Assembly (NCBI RefSeq): GCF_030463565.1
Contig: NC_134655.1
Coordinates: forward strand, 10,242,372-10,306,371
Source of the DNA: Pelecanus crispus
Lineage: Eukaryota > Chordata > Aves > Pelecaniformes > Pelecanidae
Length of the DNA stretch: 64,000 nucleotides
Direction of reading: 5' to 3'
The notes under the pieces were generated by a model. It was not told the DNA's origin. It ran no database searches and saw nothing but the letters and a program-made list of their open reading frames with translations. This document shows positions 37,358-52,385 of this stretch, one piece after another. The position numbers and the translations under genes were made by a program. Numbering within the stretch: the stretch's first letter is position 1; each line of letters starts with the position of its first letter.

Positions 37358-40300
37358 TGGGCTGTAAGTGTTCAGGGCCTCGGGGTGGGGTATTTAAGAA
37401 TGTCAGATGCCTGATTATAAAATGCTACAATTTAATGGGCTGCCACAATTCCAGTGTTGCCAAGTCTCGCATTTTTATCGTGAAGCTCATAATATTTGAT
37501 GTCGTACTTCAAGCTTCAGCATCTGAAAATATGGGGTTATGGTCAAAGTGTTATCATTTATGCACTTATTTTTAAAGGTTATTTTGTAGCTCCCTAGCTG
37601 TGAAGAAAAGCTCACATTTGTGACCCTAAAGATTCTGTTATAATCTCCAGTTTTGTGAATACTTGATACAGCCTGTATATAATTCCTGCATAAATCCATT
37701 GCTGATGCTGTGAGGGATAAAACACCTCCTACTGGTAGTGACTGCTTTTATCTCTAAGGACAGCAATAGTAGCTAAGGATGTGAGCTGTTTTGTGCTATG
37801 CTGAGTCATGCACCAGGGCTGGCAGAAAAATTTTGAAGTACTCCAATCCTTTATAAAGTTGCTCAATTGAAATTGGGCACAACCCTAAACTCCTGCTGTT
37901 GTAAACAGACAATGCTAGAGAGATGGAAATAAAAATATTGGGAATTTGGCCAAACATACTTAGGAAAAGGCTACGGTTTGTTGTAAAAGCAAGAGACAGT
38001 GTATCAAAATGCTTGAGCTGTTATGGAAGAGAGGCAAAGCTCTCTTCCTTTCTGTGCCTGTTACTCTCTTTCCATGCTTATCCCAGTGGGAAGGAGAGTC
38101 CGCAGCTGAGGCGGCCGGCCTGTCTCAGCCTGCCAGGTAGGAACACCCTGCTCAAACCAGCCACTCTCTGACTCTCCTCAGCTCTCCCAGGAAAGGCCAA
38201 AGTTTACCTAAGACCAGGTTTATTCAGTCCTTTGTGATTTGGGCTGCAGTTGCTGCTTGCTGTAAGCCTGTGTGTGAATAAATGCTAGATCCGTTTTCTT
38301 GGATAAAATTATCTTACATCTTTTCAAACAGATGCTGCTCAAAGATGGGCAGACACAAATTTGTTTTAAGTCCTGTAGGCATGTGCATTCACAGAGCTAG
38401 GAAACAGCTGAAATGGTGTGAAACACAAAGGTCCAATGATTGAACCAGAGGGCTAAGGCTTTGGGAAAGGGCACAAAACAAAATCTGTTATTTAAGGTGT
38501 TTACTTCATCTTGCTTGTTCTGTTACTAGAGCTGATGGACTTTAGCTGGGAAACCTTTCTTATAATAACAACTTCAGTGAAATGTTTTATGACTTTAGTA
38601 CATAAAATAAACAATCCTTTTTTCTCATAACTTTAAACAGAAAATTTGTCTCAAGTACTTTAATATGCAGCTATGGGATAAGACAGTTTTTGTAACATGC
38701 CATTCCTTTGAGAAGTAGAAGAAGGAAGCAAAGACACTGGAAGAAATGTCCTACCTGCTAACAGAAATGGAGAAGCAGAAACCAGTTGCAAGATAGCTGC
38801 TTTAAAAGAGTCTCTTCTCTGCACATTATGGAATTTAAAGGACTAGTCAAAAAAAGGTGAGCCAGAAAAATGTCCTGTAAGAAGGCCTGTGTGCATTGGC
38901 GGCAGTCCCTAAATGTAAATAATCAGCAAAGAAAAATCTTCTGATGGGAAGAGGTTTTTCTGAATTGTGTACTTAGCTCCTTTCTCACAAACAGGTTTTT
39001 TTTTAAATTGACATTGTGTCTCTTTCTAAGAATTAATATGGATTGCAAACATAACTAATGTGGCTAATGCTTATCCAATGTGGATGCTTATCCAATTGCT
39101 GACTGCAAAACATTTATGTCAAAAATAATCCAGAGATCAAGCCTGAAACCCTGGCCATGCTGGAGTCAATATAATTTTTCTGTGTGCTCAGTGAGATCAG
39201 GATTTTTCCTGGAAGCACTTTACAGTAGCAAAAATGACTGAGGCCAGGAACTGAACAATAAAAGGGATGGGCTAGTGTTTTCAGGTAAGGGGAAACCACA
39301 AAAAATTCTTGGCCAACAAGTGGTCTTAAAATACAGAGTAACATTCCTCCATATAAGCACCTTTTTAAAGTACACAATCAGCATGAAAAGACATCACTTA
39401 CACTTCTACGTTTATAACCTACTCAGGGATTTCTTTGTGAAACATACAGCATCGGGGAAAATGTCAGTCAACAGAACAGATGTTGAAAGCTCTGAGAGGC
39501 TTATATGGAGATTATATTCACAGTGTATTTCAGGAATACATGTATATTCTCTCTGTAAATTCTATTAGCTGATGAGTATCCATCAGCTTATGGGCATCGA
39601 GACTCATCTTCAGGGCTCAGGTCACAGAGCCTGGAGGGAAACAGAGCTGAGAAATGAGGAGGCTCCTAAACATCCCATAACATTGGTGCCTGTGGACAAA
39701 AAGCTTCATTTAAAACCATTTAAAGAAGTAGAAAAAACAGATCACCTCCCTGCCTGTTACTGTCACATCACAAGAATCTATAAGCAGTTCTAGCTAAAGT
39801 CATATGCAAAACTTAAAGCAGCAAATGGACCAATTTAATACAGGCTCTTAACTACTGTGAAAGTTAACCATGGGAGATGCGAATTTTTCCCGCACAGCCC
39901 CAGAGCAGCATGTAATTTAAAAGGCCATAAGTAATGTGGCCCAGCAGCCAATATTGAAGTCCCACTGAAAGACAGAAGAGCAGATCAGCTACTCTGAATA
40001 TTAACGGCCTTGAAAAGAAAGCAGGACCAGAAATTGGAAAAGGAGAAGCAGCCAGTTGGTCATTTAGATGAAGTTTGAAAGGAGGAAAATGAGAGAAGCA
40101 GAATAAACTAGTGTCCATTGCCTCACAATAAATGGAGAGTTGCTGCTTTGCAGCTCACTTGTGCTGTGTTGTTCTGCTGCAATGACTTGTTTATGTGTTG
40201 AAGCCCTCAGTTTGAAAAGCAGACCAAACGAGGGTTTGTGTTAATTTGTTATGATTCACTTTTCTCAAAGAATACTGTTATTTCCCTGCAGAAAGTAAAC

Positions 40301-43300
40301 AATTTGTCAAAACATACCTGCTCTGCTTTACCATGATTTGGCTCTCATTTCCCAGTTTAATCTGATGCTGGAGTTTCATCAGGATGTAGCCCTGTGACAA
40401 ATGCAGGATGGGCAGCACAGCGCACAGTGGACGGGGGCAATCCATGAAGGTTTAGGAAAGGTCCTGCCTGCACCTCCATGTTGTGAATCATTTAGGGCAG
40501 AGATGCTTAAAGAAATCCTTGCTTATTCCCTACCACCTCCTCAAACGGACTGACTCACGTGGCCGTGTGGTTCTGTGCTAAAAAGGATCTGTGGAATGGT
40601 TTTTCGACACTTTCCTGAAGTATCTTGTTTGTTTGCAATCAGATCATTTCACTTACGAAATGTTCAGCGCACGTTCAGCCATGCGCAGAGATGAATGGGT
40701 ACCAGCGAGAGGACGGTCCCAGCCGCTGAGGAGTGGCTGTGGGGGAAGAGGCAGCGAAGGCTGTTAATCTGGCTTGGGGACTCCAGGTAACATGGAAGTG
40801 CTTCGTATATGAAGTTTGCTAGGATGGACCCTATTGTGCACCAAACCAAAAAAGATATTTCCTTCCTTTAGAAGATTGGGCATGGTTTATTTAGATGTAT
40901 TCATCTATGTATTGATATAATGCATTATCATTATGTAAGCATTATCTTTCAATTCCTCTGCTGCTATGTAGCCAAGATGGGCAATGTCTATCGAGGGACT
41001 TTATAATGTTTTATAATGGCTATTAATTGTAACAGAATAATATTCAATAACTTGTGATAGGTACTATTTAATAAAAATTCTTGACTCTCTAGTTTTTGCA
41101 ATTGATTTATTATTCATGGCGGTAAATTGGAGACAGCTGCTGAAATAACAAATAGGTCTGATTCATGTGATTCTCTTTTTTTAATCTCTTTTTTTTACTT
41201 GTATCTGCTACTCAGCTTCTTATTCAGCTTTGGCTGATTTCTGTTTCTTGTTATCTTGTACTACTAAAATTAGATTTTATTCCTAGATCCCATCAACACA
41301 ATAGACATATGTAGACCTGTGTTCATTAGCAGCAAAAATATCTTGGGACAAAAGCTAATGAGAACCTTTGTTGATGTATTGAATACATACAGGAAGAGCG
41401 CTCAGACCAACGAGGTGCTAAACCATGGGTTTATGTCTGAATTCTTGGGCCCCACTGAATTTGATCAGGCTATTTACACACTGAGTACTCAAACCAGCCT
41501 CAGCTTGCAGCAAGCACTGAAAAAATAGGAAGAAACCAGAATACTACAATTGGTCAGATATAGCTAACTGGACATAATGAACAGAGAAAGGAAAATATTT
41601 TAATTGTAGAAAATCAGTTACAGATTAAATTCTAAGTTGTGATATGTATTTATTTTCATAATTTTAGGCAAAGTCCTATAGTGTCTTTCAAGGATAAACC
41701 AAAAAACTACAGTGCTTAGCGAAAGATAGTACAGAGCATTTTTTATGAGTAACTAGTAGTTAGGTAGACAGGACTCTAAGCAACAATCAGAGTTGTAAAA
41801 GCAAGATAGAAATCTTTGAGAGAATTGACATAATCTGTTGAGGAACATGAAAAGGAGGACAGAGTTATTGAATAGTGATAGTAATAGTGAGTGAGCTGAT
41901 GCATTCAGTGTGTCCTTAAAACACGGATCCTCTACATGATTTGTGTCCAAATTCTGTTCAGAAAAGCACTGGAAGGAGCTCATAGATTACTTTGCAACAG
42001 GCCAGTCGTTGCTGCATTTTACAAAGTGATATTTAAGGAGTCCTTATTACAGGTACCTGATCATTTTCTGAGTGAAAGATTTCTTGTCTTTCTTTATGAA
42101 ACTTAAAAACCTCCTTACCCAGGAAATTTCTGCAGAATGGGTGCTATTTTTTCTTTGTGTAAGACAGAGAAGTGTTGCTTGTTGTACATGCAGTTCTATT
42201 AACCCATACTTAGACTGTCCAGTCATTCAGTTTCCACAGCTAAAGCAGAATGGTAGCATCCTTTTAGGGTTTATGTTTAATGCACTTTCTGAATTTCATG
42301 TTGATGCAATGCTTCAGCTGAGCTTTTTTCAGACTATACTAAATTCATGAGGCAGAATGACAGTGCTTAAGGTTGCTCTGATAACTGCTGAAGTCCGTGA
42401 AAAAACATCCATTAACCTGAATTGCTGCTGGTCTAAGCCTTTAATAACAATGGAAGCCCACATTAAGAACAGAGAAGGCACTGCCATTTTGGTGTATTTT
42501 CAAGCTTTCTGTGTATTTAGTGCTGTGCATCTTATTGCTCTGTACAACAAAGGAGTCTGCTGCTACATTTAATAACTAGACCTCATTACACTTTGTACAT
42601 AGTGCCTTCCTTTCTGTAAGATCCCACAGCACTTAGTGAGATATTGATATATTGAATTATCTTCAAGGAAGACTTATGGTGGGCTCAGGTACTATAACCC
42701 TTCCTTCAGCAGTGTGTCCTGCCACAGTACAGACTCTGGGCCAGTTGGCAGGGAATGGTTTGCCACCATGCAGACACCGTGCACAGCAGCTGTCTCTGGC
42801 CCCAGGTTACCTCTCCCACTCCAGCAACTCTTCAGCTACTCACAGCAATTGCACAGCTATAAAATAGTTCAGTGTAGCAAGTGGGTGGACATTAGTTCCA
42901 TATGAAACTGCGAAGGGAACATAATTACTGTAGGCAGAATATAATTACTCAGAGTGGAATCTGGCTTGAGCTTTATGGGCTAAAGCTTTCCTTTAGAGAC
43001 AAGTACTATTGAGATTAAAGAGCATAACCGGTCTGTGCTTTTGTTTTAGATTCCAGATGAAAGACAGTTAGTTCATGAGCTCTGAGCACCATGATGGGGC
43101 ATTAGTTCATTCATCTCTCACCTGCATGAGTGCTATTTCATGTTGTACTTTCTTGAACGTGTGCAGAGTTACTCTCACGAGAGTCAAAATCAGTATTCAC
43201 TATAAAGCTATACACTTTTTAAAGCTATTAAACCAACCCCTGCACCCTGTTCCGCTAAAGGTCGTTTGATCTTCTGCTTTCTGTTGCCCACCTCCCAGAA

Positions 43301-46300
43301 AGCAGAGGAGTCTTCAGAGGGACTTTAATACCATTAGTCCAGGGTCTTCTGCCAGTTTTAAAATTTGCAGATTGTTTTGTATTACATTGCTGAACTGGAA
43401 TAGACAAGAGATGTTTTATGCATTATTTATGCTGGTCATTCAGTAAGATATATTAATCTCAAAATTACAATGAAAAAAATCTTTTACTTTAGATACATTA
43501 AAAGGTTCTGTAGCTCCAGTTCTATGGTCTAAGTATATTGGTTATGTAGCATATTTTCTTCTGATTGCACTGCACTGAGAGTTGTGCTGGTCAGAAATAC
43601 AGAGCCAATTTCTATGTGAAAATTTTGTGAGGGAAATATTGAAGCTGTGCCCTTGTTTTATGCATAGTGCTGAAGCCTTCTATTATTCTTATAATGTTTG
43701 GGTTTTGGTACACCTCCTGTGCACACTTTCAGGATGAGCAATGAAGAAGGATTTCAGGAAGAGACCACATTTTATGGTCTTTATTAAATTACAGACACAG
43801 GATCCAGGAAAGCTGGACTGATTAAAATATATGGGTATGCAAAGGGCACATGAAGCCTTTACATTGGCATTCTGAATGTTGAGTGACTGATTTCACAACC
43901 TTGACATATCTATATATATTTCTGAAAATGTGGTAAATGTTTTAAAGATGAAAAGATAATCTCCTTGCTCCAAAATCTTACTGTCTAATTTGAGGCATGA
44001 TGAAATACAAGTAACTGATAAGAAAGAGATGTTTGGAAACCCAAAAGATATGGCATTGGCTCTGGGAATTTGATGATAGCTTGTGTGGATTAAAGATTGC
44101 CAATTGTAGATGGGGAAACTGATGCATAGAGAGGGAAGGAGCACACAAAAGTTGAGGTTAACTACAGGACTGCACTGGTGCCTCCTTAATCCCTGTGCAG
44201 TGCTCTATTCCCTTTTCTTCTTTTCTTGCTTAAAACAGTTCCTTTTCATTAGACTATCTAGTAGAGGAAAGGCATTTTTCTGAGGGTGAAGTAAGATAGA
44301 TAATGTTCCTTACAATGAAGCAGTCTTTACAAGAAATATATTGATTTTCAGTGCAGTTGTCCATCAAACAATAGTTTCCTTGTCAGTACAGTTTTGGGTT
44401 TTTGCATTGTAGGAGAATCGGTGACTTTAGACCTGGAAAGCTGTGTTGGGTAGGAGGAAAGAGGGAAAAGAGAGACAGTTAAATCGTAGTTGATATGGCA
44501 GTGTTCTTTCACATCATCATTATTTAACTGCTGTGATATTCAGTCCACGCAAAAAAAATTGTGTGGGTTTTAACACCTGAAGGCATGAACAGGAATGTGG
44601 TTTGGTGGGGTTTTTTTTAAATTTTATTTTAGAGCAAGAGAAAGGACCAAGATTGACAGCACCTGGAAAGAACAATGCTTTTCTTAACCACACAATATAT
44701 ATAACAGAGGAAGCAGTTGTAGAAACATCTTTGAAAAAGGCCAAAAACATGATGCAGGGGACTTTGTCATGGAATTAAAAAGAAATTCACTCCTATGCCT
44801 TCTGTGTTCCTGATGTCTCTATTCAGATTGGTAATAAGGGTGCTGAATGACTAAGGCCTGCACATTTCTGCCCATCTGTCTGCTAAAATATATTAACTCA
44901 TGTAGCACAAGCCACCACACACTCAACAGATGGTAACAGCTCCCAATCACTTCTAATTTAACTCAGCTTTGGACTGATAACCCAGAGCTTCCATGAAACT
45001 CAAAGGGAATCTTTTGTTTGTTGAGCCAAATAAAATACAAAGCCCTTTAATGTTACCCGTCTTCTGAAATGTTAATTGTGTCATAGAATGTTTCTACCAA
45101 ACTTTCCTTTTGTTGTTTGGGAAAAGAAACACACTGAACCAAATTACACTGCACTGCTGGAGATTTTGTAAGTGTCAATGAAATTTTATGGTAGATTCAT
45201 TTGGGTAGATGGAGCAGTATTCCCATGTCTCTGGGCATCAGAAGCCTGCTCTGGGCTATTTTCCATTTCCATCACTAATGCCTCCTATTCACCTTCATAG
45301 CCAGATGCAAGAGTGTTAATATGTCCTGACTGGGTTTCTGTGCAAAATATGTACCAGTCTCCTCAACGTGGGTGAGAGTAGAGAATATCATGAAGTGAAA
45401 TGCAAACTTCAGCCACTGCAGATGTCTTGCCAGATCTAATTTTGGTGTCCACACCAGCACAGAGTACAGTCAGTCACGGGCAAACGTCTGGTTTATGCGT
45501 TAATTCTAGTCCTTGGGAAAGGTTCATACAGACCATGTTTCCCACAAAAGGGTATGTGTGAAGAAGTTTGTGGCAGCCAACTGGCAGATTTTTATAAAAT
45601 AGTGCAGTTTTGTATTGACATACCAGCTCTGGTCCCAGCACTGGGTGAACATAGTTATTGTTTTGGACCCAGTCTCACGTGTTGCAAGATATTGGGGACT
45701 TACAGTAGTGATAACTGGAAATTAATTTTATATCTCTGGTAGAAATCCAAGTATTTAAGTGAAAATATCTATGGTTCATCTTGTGGTAAACAAGTTAAGA
45801 ATTAAGTCTCTAAGAATAATATCTATAATGTCTATGATGTATTAAAACTTTAAGGAAGAGAAAGTGGTCATTCCTCTTAAAAAAAAAAAAGGCTTAATTG
45901 CTTCGATTTCAGCCTATTTCATCTCTTTCTTAAAAAATAGTACTGTATTGCAGTAAACAATATCAACTTCACGTTAATTCAAGAATCCTTTAGTGAAATT
46001 CTGTGCTAAGTTTTATTTAGAACATGAGAAAAGATTCCTCTAGCTCAGACTTATATTTTTTGAAAATAGCACCCCTTTTCAAAATGTTTTTAACCCTCCA
46101 AGAGCTTTTACATTAATAAAATGCCAAGTAGAAAGATCACTCAAATGCCTCAAGTAGCCCTAGATATTAAAAAGCTGTATTAGCAGGCTATTTAAAAAAA
46201 AAAAAAAAAAAAAAATCTTTCCAGAACTCATGGGCAATCTTATGCATTTCTGTTTTTCTTTAACAATGAGTTTCAAGAGAGCTGCTTGCAGTTTTTGGGA

Positions 46301-49300
46301 TGTTGCCCTGATTTCAGATGTAGTGTTAGTTTATTTAATGGCAATTTTCTTCTATGTGAAGGAATTCACTGCACTTCCTTTACATTCATTTTAACGATGC
46401 AGAACCTGATAGCTCTGTGTTCTTCACGTGACTGGATAGAAGATATTATTTTCCATTGCTCAAAATGGAAACAGATTAATTTTACTATTTTTTTCATTAT
46501 CTTTGCATTTAAAATAAAACACAGTTTGATGTACATATGACTTTTTTCCTTTCTATAACTTTTAGAAGTGTAGGGATAATAATACTTGCCATCTGCTATA
46601 ACATTCGCATGTCAAAAGTAACTCGTTCATAGGTATCTTACTAAAAAGAAAGGAAGGAAACAGCATTTGTTTGCTATTTTATAAATAGATATATATGTAT
46701 ATACAAACAGTATTCATTAATAAGTACAATTGATTAAAATGAAAAAATTTAACTACAAGTTTTATCTTATACATATAGATGTTTAGTTATGATACTGGTG
46801 CTCTCTGTTTTCTCACTAACATTTCCAGACATTTACCATGGGGATAAGAGAGGAAATCTTCTGAATGCCTCAATCCCCTATCTTTTGCATGCCTGCAAAG
46901 TGATGTAACCTGCTGCAGGTGAGAAGCTGTAGGATCAGGCCTTAATACTATCTGGACAACTTGGTTGAAGTAATTACTTTAATTTCTTTTGATTCTGTTT
47001 GTTTCACTTGACTGTTTTCATAATCACCTTGTCTCTGCAGGTGTCCTTGCCTCATCAAGCTTTGTTCATCTTTTTTCCATTCAAATGGGCTGAGACAAGT
47101 CAGTCTAAAAGAGAAAGAAGATTCAAAGAATGAAATATATATCTTTAAAGCATCATCTCTTCTGTTTTCCATTTGGTAAAGTACCGAATTAATACCCATG
47201 CTAAAGATCTCAGATGCTTGTATTATCTACGTCTTGGAATGTAACATCATAGCCTTCTTGACCAGTTTTCTATCCCACCCTGATATACTGAGGCCAGACA
47301 TTCACTAGAAAAACATTACTGCTTAACTTGAGGTCTGAAGTTATGGGTAGATGCCATTGATGTGGGAATGAGTGGTAGATATTTTTTTTCTGGAAGTCAG
47401 GCTACATGATCACAGTGGTTTCCAAATACAAGAATCTGTCAAAGGAGATACACTGCTCATCATCCTGATCTGGATCTCAGCTGGAGCTGTATTTGGAACA
47501 TCTCTGATTGTAAGAGATGTTTCCATGAAGCCATTATTATCTTTCATCTCTGTTTGTAAGAAATGGTTCTATGAAATAATTTTTTAAAACTTTTTTTTTT
47601 TTTTAAATGTCAAACACTGCTGAGTGTTTTTACAGTGTTTCTACTCCTGTGCTCTAAAGAGAGTTACATATCACACAACAGTTCAGCATGTTGATACTTC
47701 TTTTCTGCCCTTTCTTGCATCATGGACAATTCATTAAACTGTAATTTAAAGCCAGTTTTGAACAATCAGGGGCAACTGCCAGAGCTTTAGGTTATGAGAG
47801 AAGTGCCTTTCTAGGCAAAGTTAAATAGTAAATGAAGTAATTTCACATGACTGTGAGAGAAGGGAACATCCAGACCTTGACTAGATGTAATGTGAACCTT
47901 CTATTATTATTACTGACCAAAACATATGCTTATTTTCTTCCTGCTACACAGCTCTTTTGTATCTGATATTTTCTTTAACTAGCTTGACATGGGTTGGGGC
48001 AGAGGGAGAGAGCCCTCTATCCCTGAGTGTTTTTGCAATCTCTGCCCAATTAGTTGTCTCTCTATCTAGACCAGACTTCACCATATGACCCTGGGGAATT
48101 CTGGTAGATTTGAGATGTATCTGTGCTTGAAAATCATTGTGAAACAGCCAGGAAGAGAGCACTGGCATTCTGGGTCCTGGTTTAACACTTTGGCTGCTGC
48201 ACCTCTGAAAACAACTAAGAGTGAAAAATGACTGCAAATTGCTTAGTTTTTGCTCCCGTGTACAAAACATACCTTGTACCTGAAATTCAGAAAAAATTTT
48301 AAGAAAAATTTTAAGAAAATGTTTGTTTCAGTTGGGCTGGAAGGACAACTTGCACTGTAGAACTAATTCTACAGTTCCTGTTCCTGCTCTGAAATACATC
48401 TTCAGATCTCAAGTGACTTGAATGCATATACATAAATTTATCTTGCTTAACTTTAAACCTACTGGTTTCGGCCATCTCTTTGGGTAGTATGACTCCACAG
48501 ATTTTGACAACAGTTGTAGCTTGATTTACAAGCACACCACACTAAGAAAGAGAACCTTGGATATTCAGTTTAATACAATTCATGCCTTACTTTTAATGTC
48601 ACTCCTTAAAGAAAAAACATGTTTCCTAATGGGCTCTTTCTAAATAGAATAGGAAAAAAACAGAATAAAAACCTTATACTTTTTTTTTATACATGTTATA
48701 AATGGGCCTGCCAAGTGGTGAATCATTTGTGGAGTGGAAGGTTAAATACCCATAATGCAAAACAGCATCTCTAAAATGTTAGGAATAGCAAGATTTAAAT
48801 ACTGAATAATGTTTCTGGTTGTAGCTGGCGCTTAAGCTGAGAAGCATTAAACAACTGCTGAAACTGTTTGACCCCACCAAGCTTGTAAACAATATGCATT
48901 TTATGTTTAAAAATGTCACTACTTCAACTGCTGGCATTAAGAAAGGTTGGCAAGGTGTCTGTAAATGCGAAGGTACTGAGCTTGGCCTTTTCCTCCTTGG
49001 TAGTCACTGGTACAATTACTTTCAACTAAGAATGAAGCAGAACAGCTGCTAATTTTTGAAGTAATTCTTTGTTCACGTCACTTGCACTCTCTGACCCTCC
49101 TGTTTAGATGGTCTTTTTTAGAGGAGTACATCCTTATTGCATTGACTGTCTTCTTACACTATACATGTAAATATTTTTAAATTAAATGGTTTGGTTACTA
49201 ACAGTAGTCTAAAGTTGCAGCCCCAATATGACCTGGACTAATCCATTAAACCTCCAAGGCTGCTGTGTGAATCTTGTAATTCTTTTTGGCTAGTGTTGAA

Positions 49301-52300
49301 ACACTCAGAGAGATGGTATTTCAAACCTTCTTTCCTGGTGTAGTTTAATGTGATGACTGTGTGCAATGACTGTCCTTCTGCTTAAAAAAGCAGGGACCAC
49401 CAGAGCTAAAAGAATGATTTTCTAGAGTTTTGCCTGCATCGAGGCTATCTGAACCTGAGTTGGAATGATTTGTAGCTATTGTGGATCATCATAAAAGGGT
49501 ATTTCCTAGTTGCCAGTACATTTATTTCATGTGCATATCACATCGGCCTACGTCATCAGCCTACATGAGCTGGAAGGATGTGAAAAAAACCCACAAATAA
49601 TAATGGTTCAAAGACATCATTGTGTATTTTTTTATAGGATTGGCATTGCACAGGAAGTTCATTATCTGACTTAAACCCTTTTAAAACCTTCTACTTTCCT
49701 TGAATCCTGAATCTTGGAGAAGTCCCTGGATTCCTGAGGTTTTAATTTATCTTACATATAAATGTCAGTGTGTTGGAAGAGGCCAGAGTCCTCGGGTACT
49801 GATGATAGCCCTTGGGTACTTGGGTACATATACCAGCAGTCCCATAGAGCTTTTATCAGTTGTACCATGCATTAGCTCTCTTTTAGGCAAGAAGCGCCCT
49901 AACCATGTTGTAACATGCAACCTTCACAGGAAGAAACACAATGGTTCTTATTGCCATACAATGGAGACAAATAACTTCTATTTTATTTAATAGTGAAAAA
50001 TACAGATGTGAGTGAGTTTTATGACAGTAGAACAAAAACAGATTCAAAGAGATGGGAAACAAGGAGTCAAACGATAAGTTGACACAATGCAGAAAGGCTG
50101 ACCTTTCTTGACAGGAAAACAAAAAAACCCCAGGTCCAGGAAATTCTGCAGGAGATGGTTCACTAACAGCATATAAAAAGGTCATAGCATCATTTGAAAG
50201 GAAATTTTCCCAACATTTTGTGAAAAGGTTTCAGATATAACCTACTAAATGAGGCATATTAGGCACTGCAGGAGCAGTTCACGTTTGTTATGGCCTATGC
50301 CGTTACTGTTCAATGGATAAATAGAGATATGTGGGCCAGAGAGTCAGCTTGCATAAGTTAGTGTGGCTGCCTTGAGATCAGTGGAGATCTGTCTATACCA
50401 GCAGCTGAGGTTGGTTATTTCCAAGACTGTCAAACCCACTTAAAAAGTATATAAAAATAGGAAATATTTGCATACCTTTCTCAGCTGTTTTTATAAATAC
50501 TTACCAAACTTAACTTCTGCGTAATAGAGTGGTAGTGAAATTATAGACATAACATGCAAAAATGTAGCATGTGGGATATGCCTATCATGGTCTGTAATGA
50601 TGATCAAAGAATACTGAAATTGAAGAAGACATTGATGACTTGCAAGTGTTATAAAACATTGCTTTTCTTTCAAGTGTAACATTTGATTTCAAAAGAGTGT
50701 TAGCTTTGCAGGTGGATCCCCACTGTACAAGAGGATTGCCAAAAGGATTGCTATCTAAATTAGAAAATCGGGCAGTAGAAACACAGGCAAAGAGGCGTGA
50801 CCCTGGTCATATTCCAGATTGAACTTGAGTCACTTGGGCCTTGCCACAATGTCAGTGATTGCACACGGCTTCCCACAGAAGTAAGCAGTTCTGTGGCTTA
50901 TGCACAGCTTAAATTTGGAAATGCATCCTGTTCCTGTCCCTGTCCTCTGCCTGCCTGCTTGCTCTGTTTCAGATAAAGTATCAAAGAACAGTATTCTGCA
51001 TGTAATTGCCCCTTATATATGCTTCCTTGTGACTCAACATTTGTGGCAAATCTATTTTAAAGACTATGGATTTTGGTGTAGTCTTGTGGCACTGCTGGAA
51101 TGCTAGTCTGACGACAGATTCTCACAGGATGTGGCAAAAACAATGTCTATCTGCAGAAACAGTAAAAAGAGGAGTTGGTACAGAAGAATACTTTGGGTAA
51201 CACTACGGATTTTGGAATCCAGACAAAAATAAAATTCATATTGGTTCCTAACTCAGTGTTTTGGAACACTTATGACGTCATCTGTTCAGAGAATTCTGGT
51301 GATATTCAGTTTGAATATAGAATTTGCGTGAAATGTTCCCTCCCTCACACAGATGCTGTGTGCTGGAGTTCACAGTTGATTTCACTCCCTCCCCCAAAGT
51401 GCAGATATTCAGGAACACAGCACACACACACACAAAAGCTATCTGACACTAATGACCTTACTTGTAGCATGCAAAACAAAAGCAAAACAGTAAAATAAAT
51501 GAAGGGGATGGGCGTGGCAGTGAGGAAGATGACTATCAGAGATTTGACATAGAGGCGACCTGTTTACTCCTGTGACTACTGTAGAGCTAATTAAACACAG
51601 CATCTCTAGAAATAAAGTGCTGGAGAGAGAGAAAGTAGTCAGTTGCTGTCACTGTGTATGTCACTTGGGATTATGATTATACCCATTGCTAAAAGGCACT
51701 TGAATAAGCAAATGTTGTTTTGCAGGAAGTAGGAAAAAAATTCCATCTCTCGTACTGTACAGCCAGACACGAAATGCATAATTCTGGTAATGAGCACTGG
51801 AAGTATGATCTATGTTTTAAGCCATTTGAGTTATATTTTAAGCCTCCCTTCCCCCACTCTCTTTAAAGAGGAGGGAAAGTGATTTTATGTAACAAATGCA
51901 TTTTGTTGATGTAACAGTATGTATCTCAGGGCTTTATGCTGAAAACTGTCTCGGTGCTTTAATGCTTTTGGGCTTTGTTAATGTTGCGTTGCTGTTTCAA
52001 AACTCCTCCACCACTGGCCACGCTTCCTCAGCCCCGTGCCCTGGCCAGGGCAGGTCGCCCAGTGGAGGATTCCTGCAGGGAACGGGGTGGAATCCCAGAT
52101 GATGTTGATTCATTTTTGCTGTTACGTTTTGATTCTCACTTATTTTTTCCAAGGATCTGGTGGGACCGCTTACAAAACCCAAACCTTCCAAAACCGTGAA
52201 CCCATAACCTTAACAGTACCGTGAGCGTGGGCTGTCAAGCGTCACCGTTGGTCTCTGAGGTGACACCGCGCTCCTTCAAATCCGGGATGTCCCGAGGGCT

Positions 52301-52385
52301 GCCGGGGCCACAGCAGGCACCAGGTACCACAAAGGAGCGGCCGTGTTTTTCCTTCACGATAGTTTCAGCTCCTTTTCCACAGAGA
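37358..52385. other. long intergenic or intronic stretch
   Basis: About 15 kb without a recognised gene. Contents noted: a poly(A) run at about 46193-46215, a T run at about 47590-47604, a short CA run at about 51419-51435, a two-copy AAAAATTTTAAG repeat near 48294-48318, and a MIR-like trace near 44100. AT-rich segments at 40860-41130 and 48680-48960 have the look of conserved non-coding DNA. The short ORFs carry no recognisable domain. Confidence 0.5.
43960..44135 (+). mobile_element. possible ancient MIR-like SINE trace
   Basis: GATGGGGAAACTGATGCATAGAGAGG at 44109-44134 (quoted here only as a motif: GGGGAAACTGA then GCATAGAGAGG) resembles the MIR core text GAGGAAACTGAGGCACAGAGAGG. About 130 bp upstream, CTCCAAAATCTTACTGTCTAA resembles another block usual in old amniote SINEs. 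The match is short. Confidence 0.35.

Noticed and set aside
37138..37575. Repetitive ORFs on both strands through the minisatellite
   Set aside because: Open only because the unit length is a multiple of three; no gene context or recognised domain.
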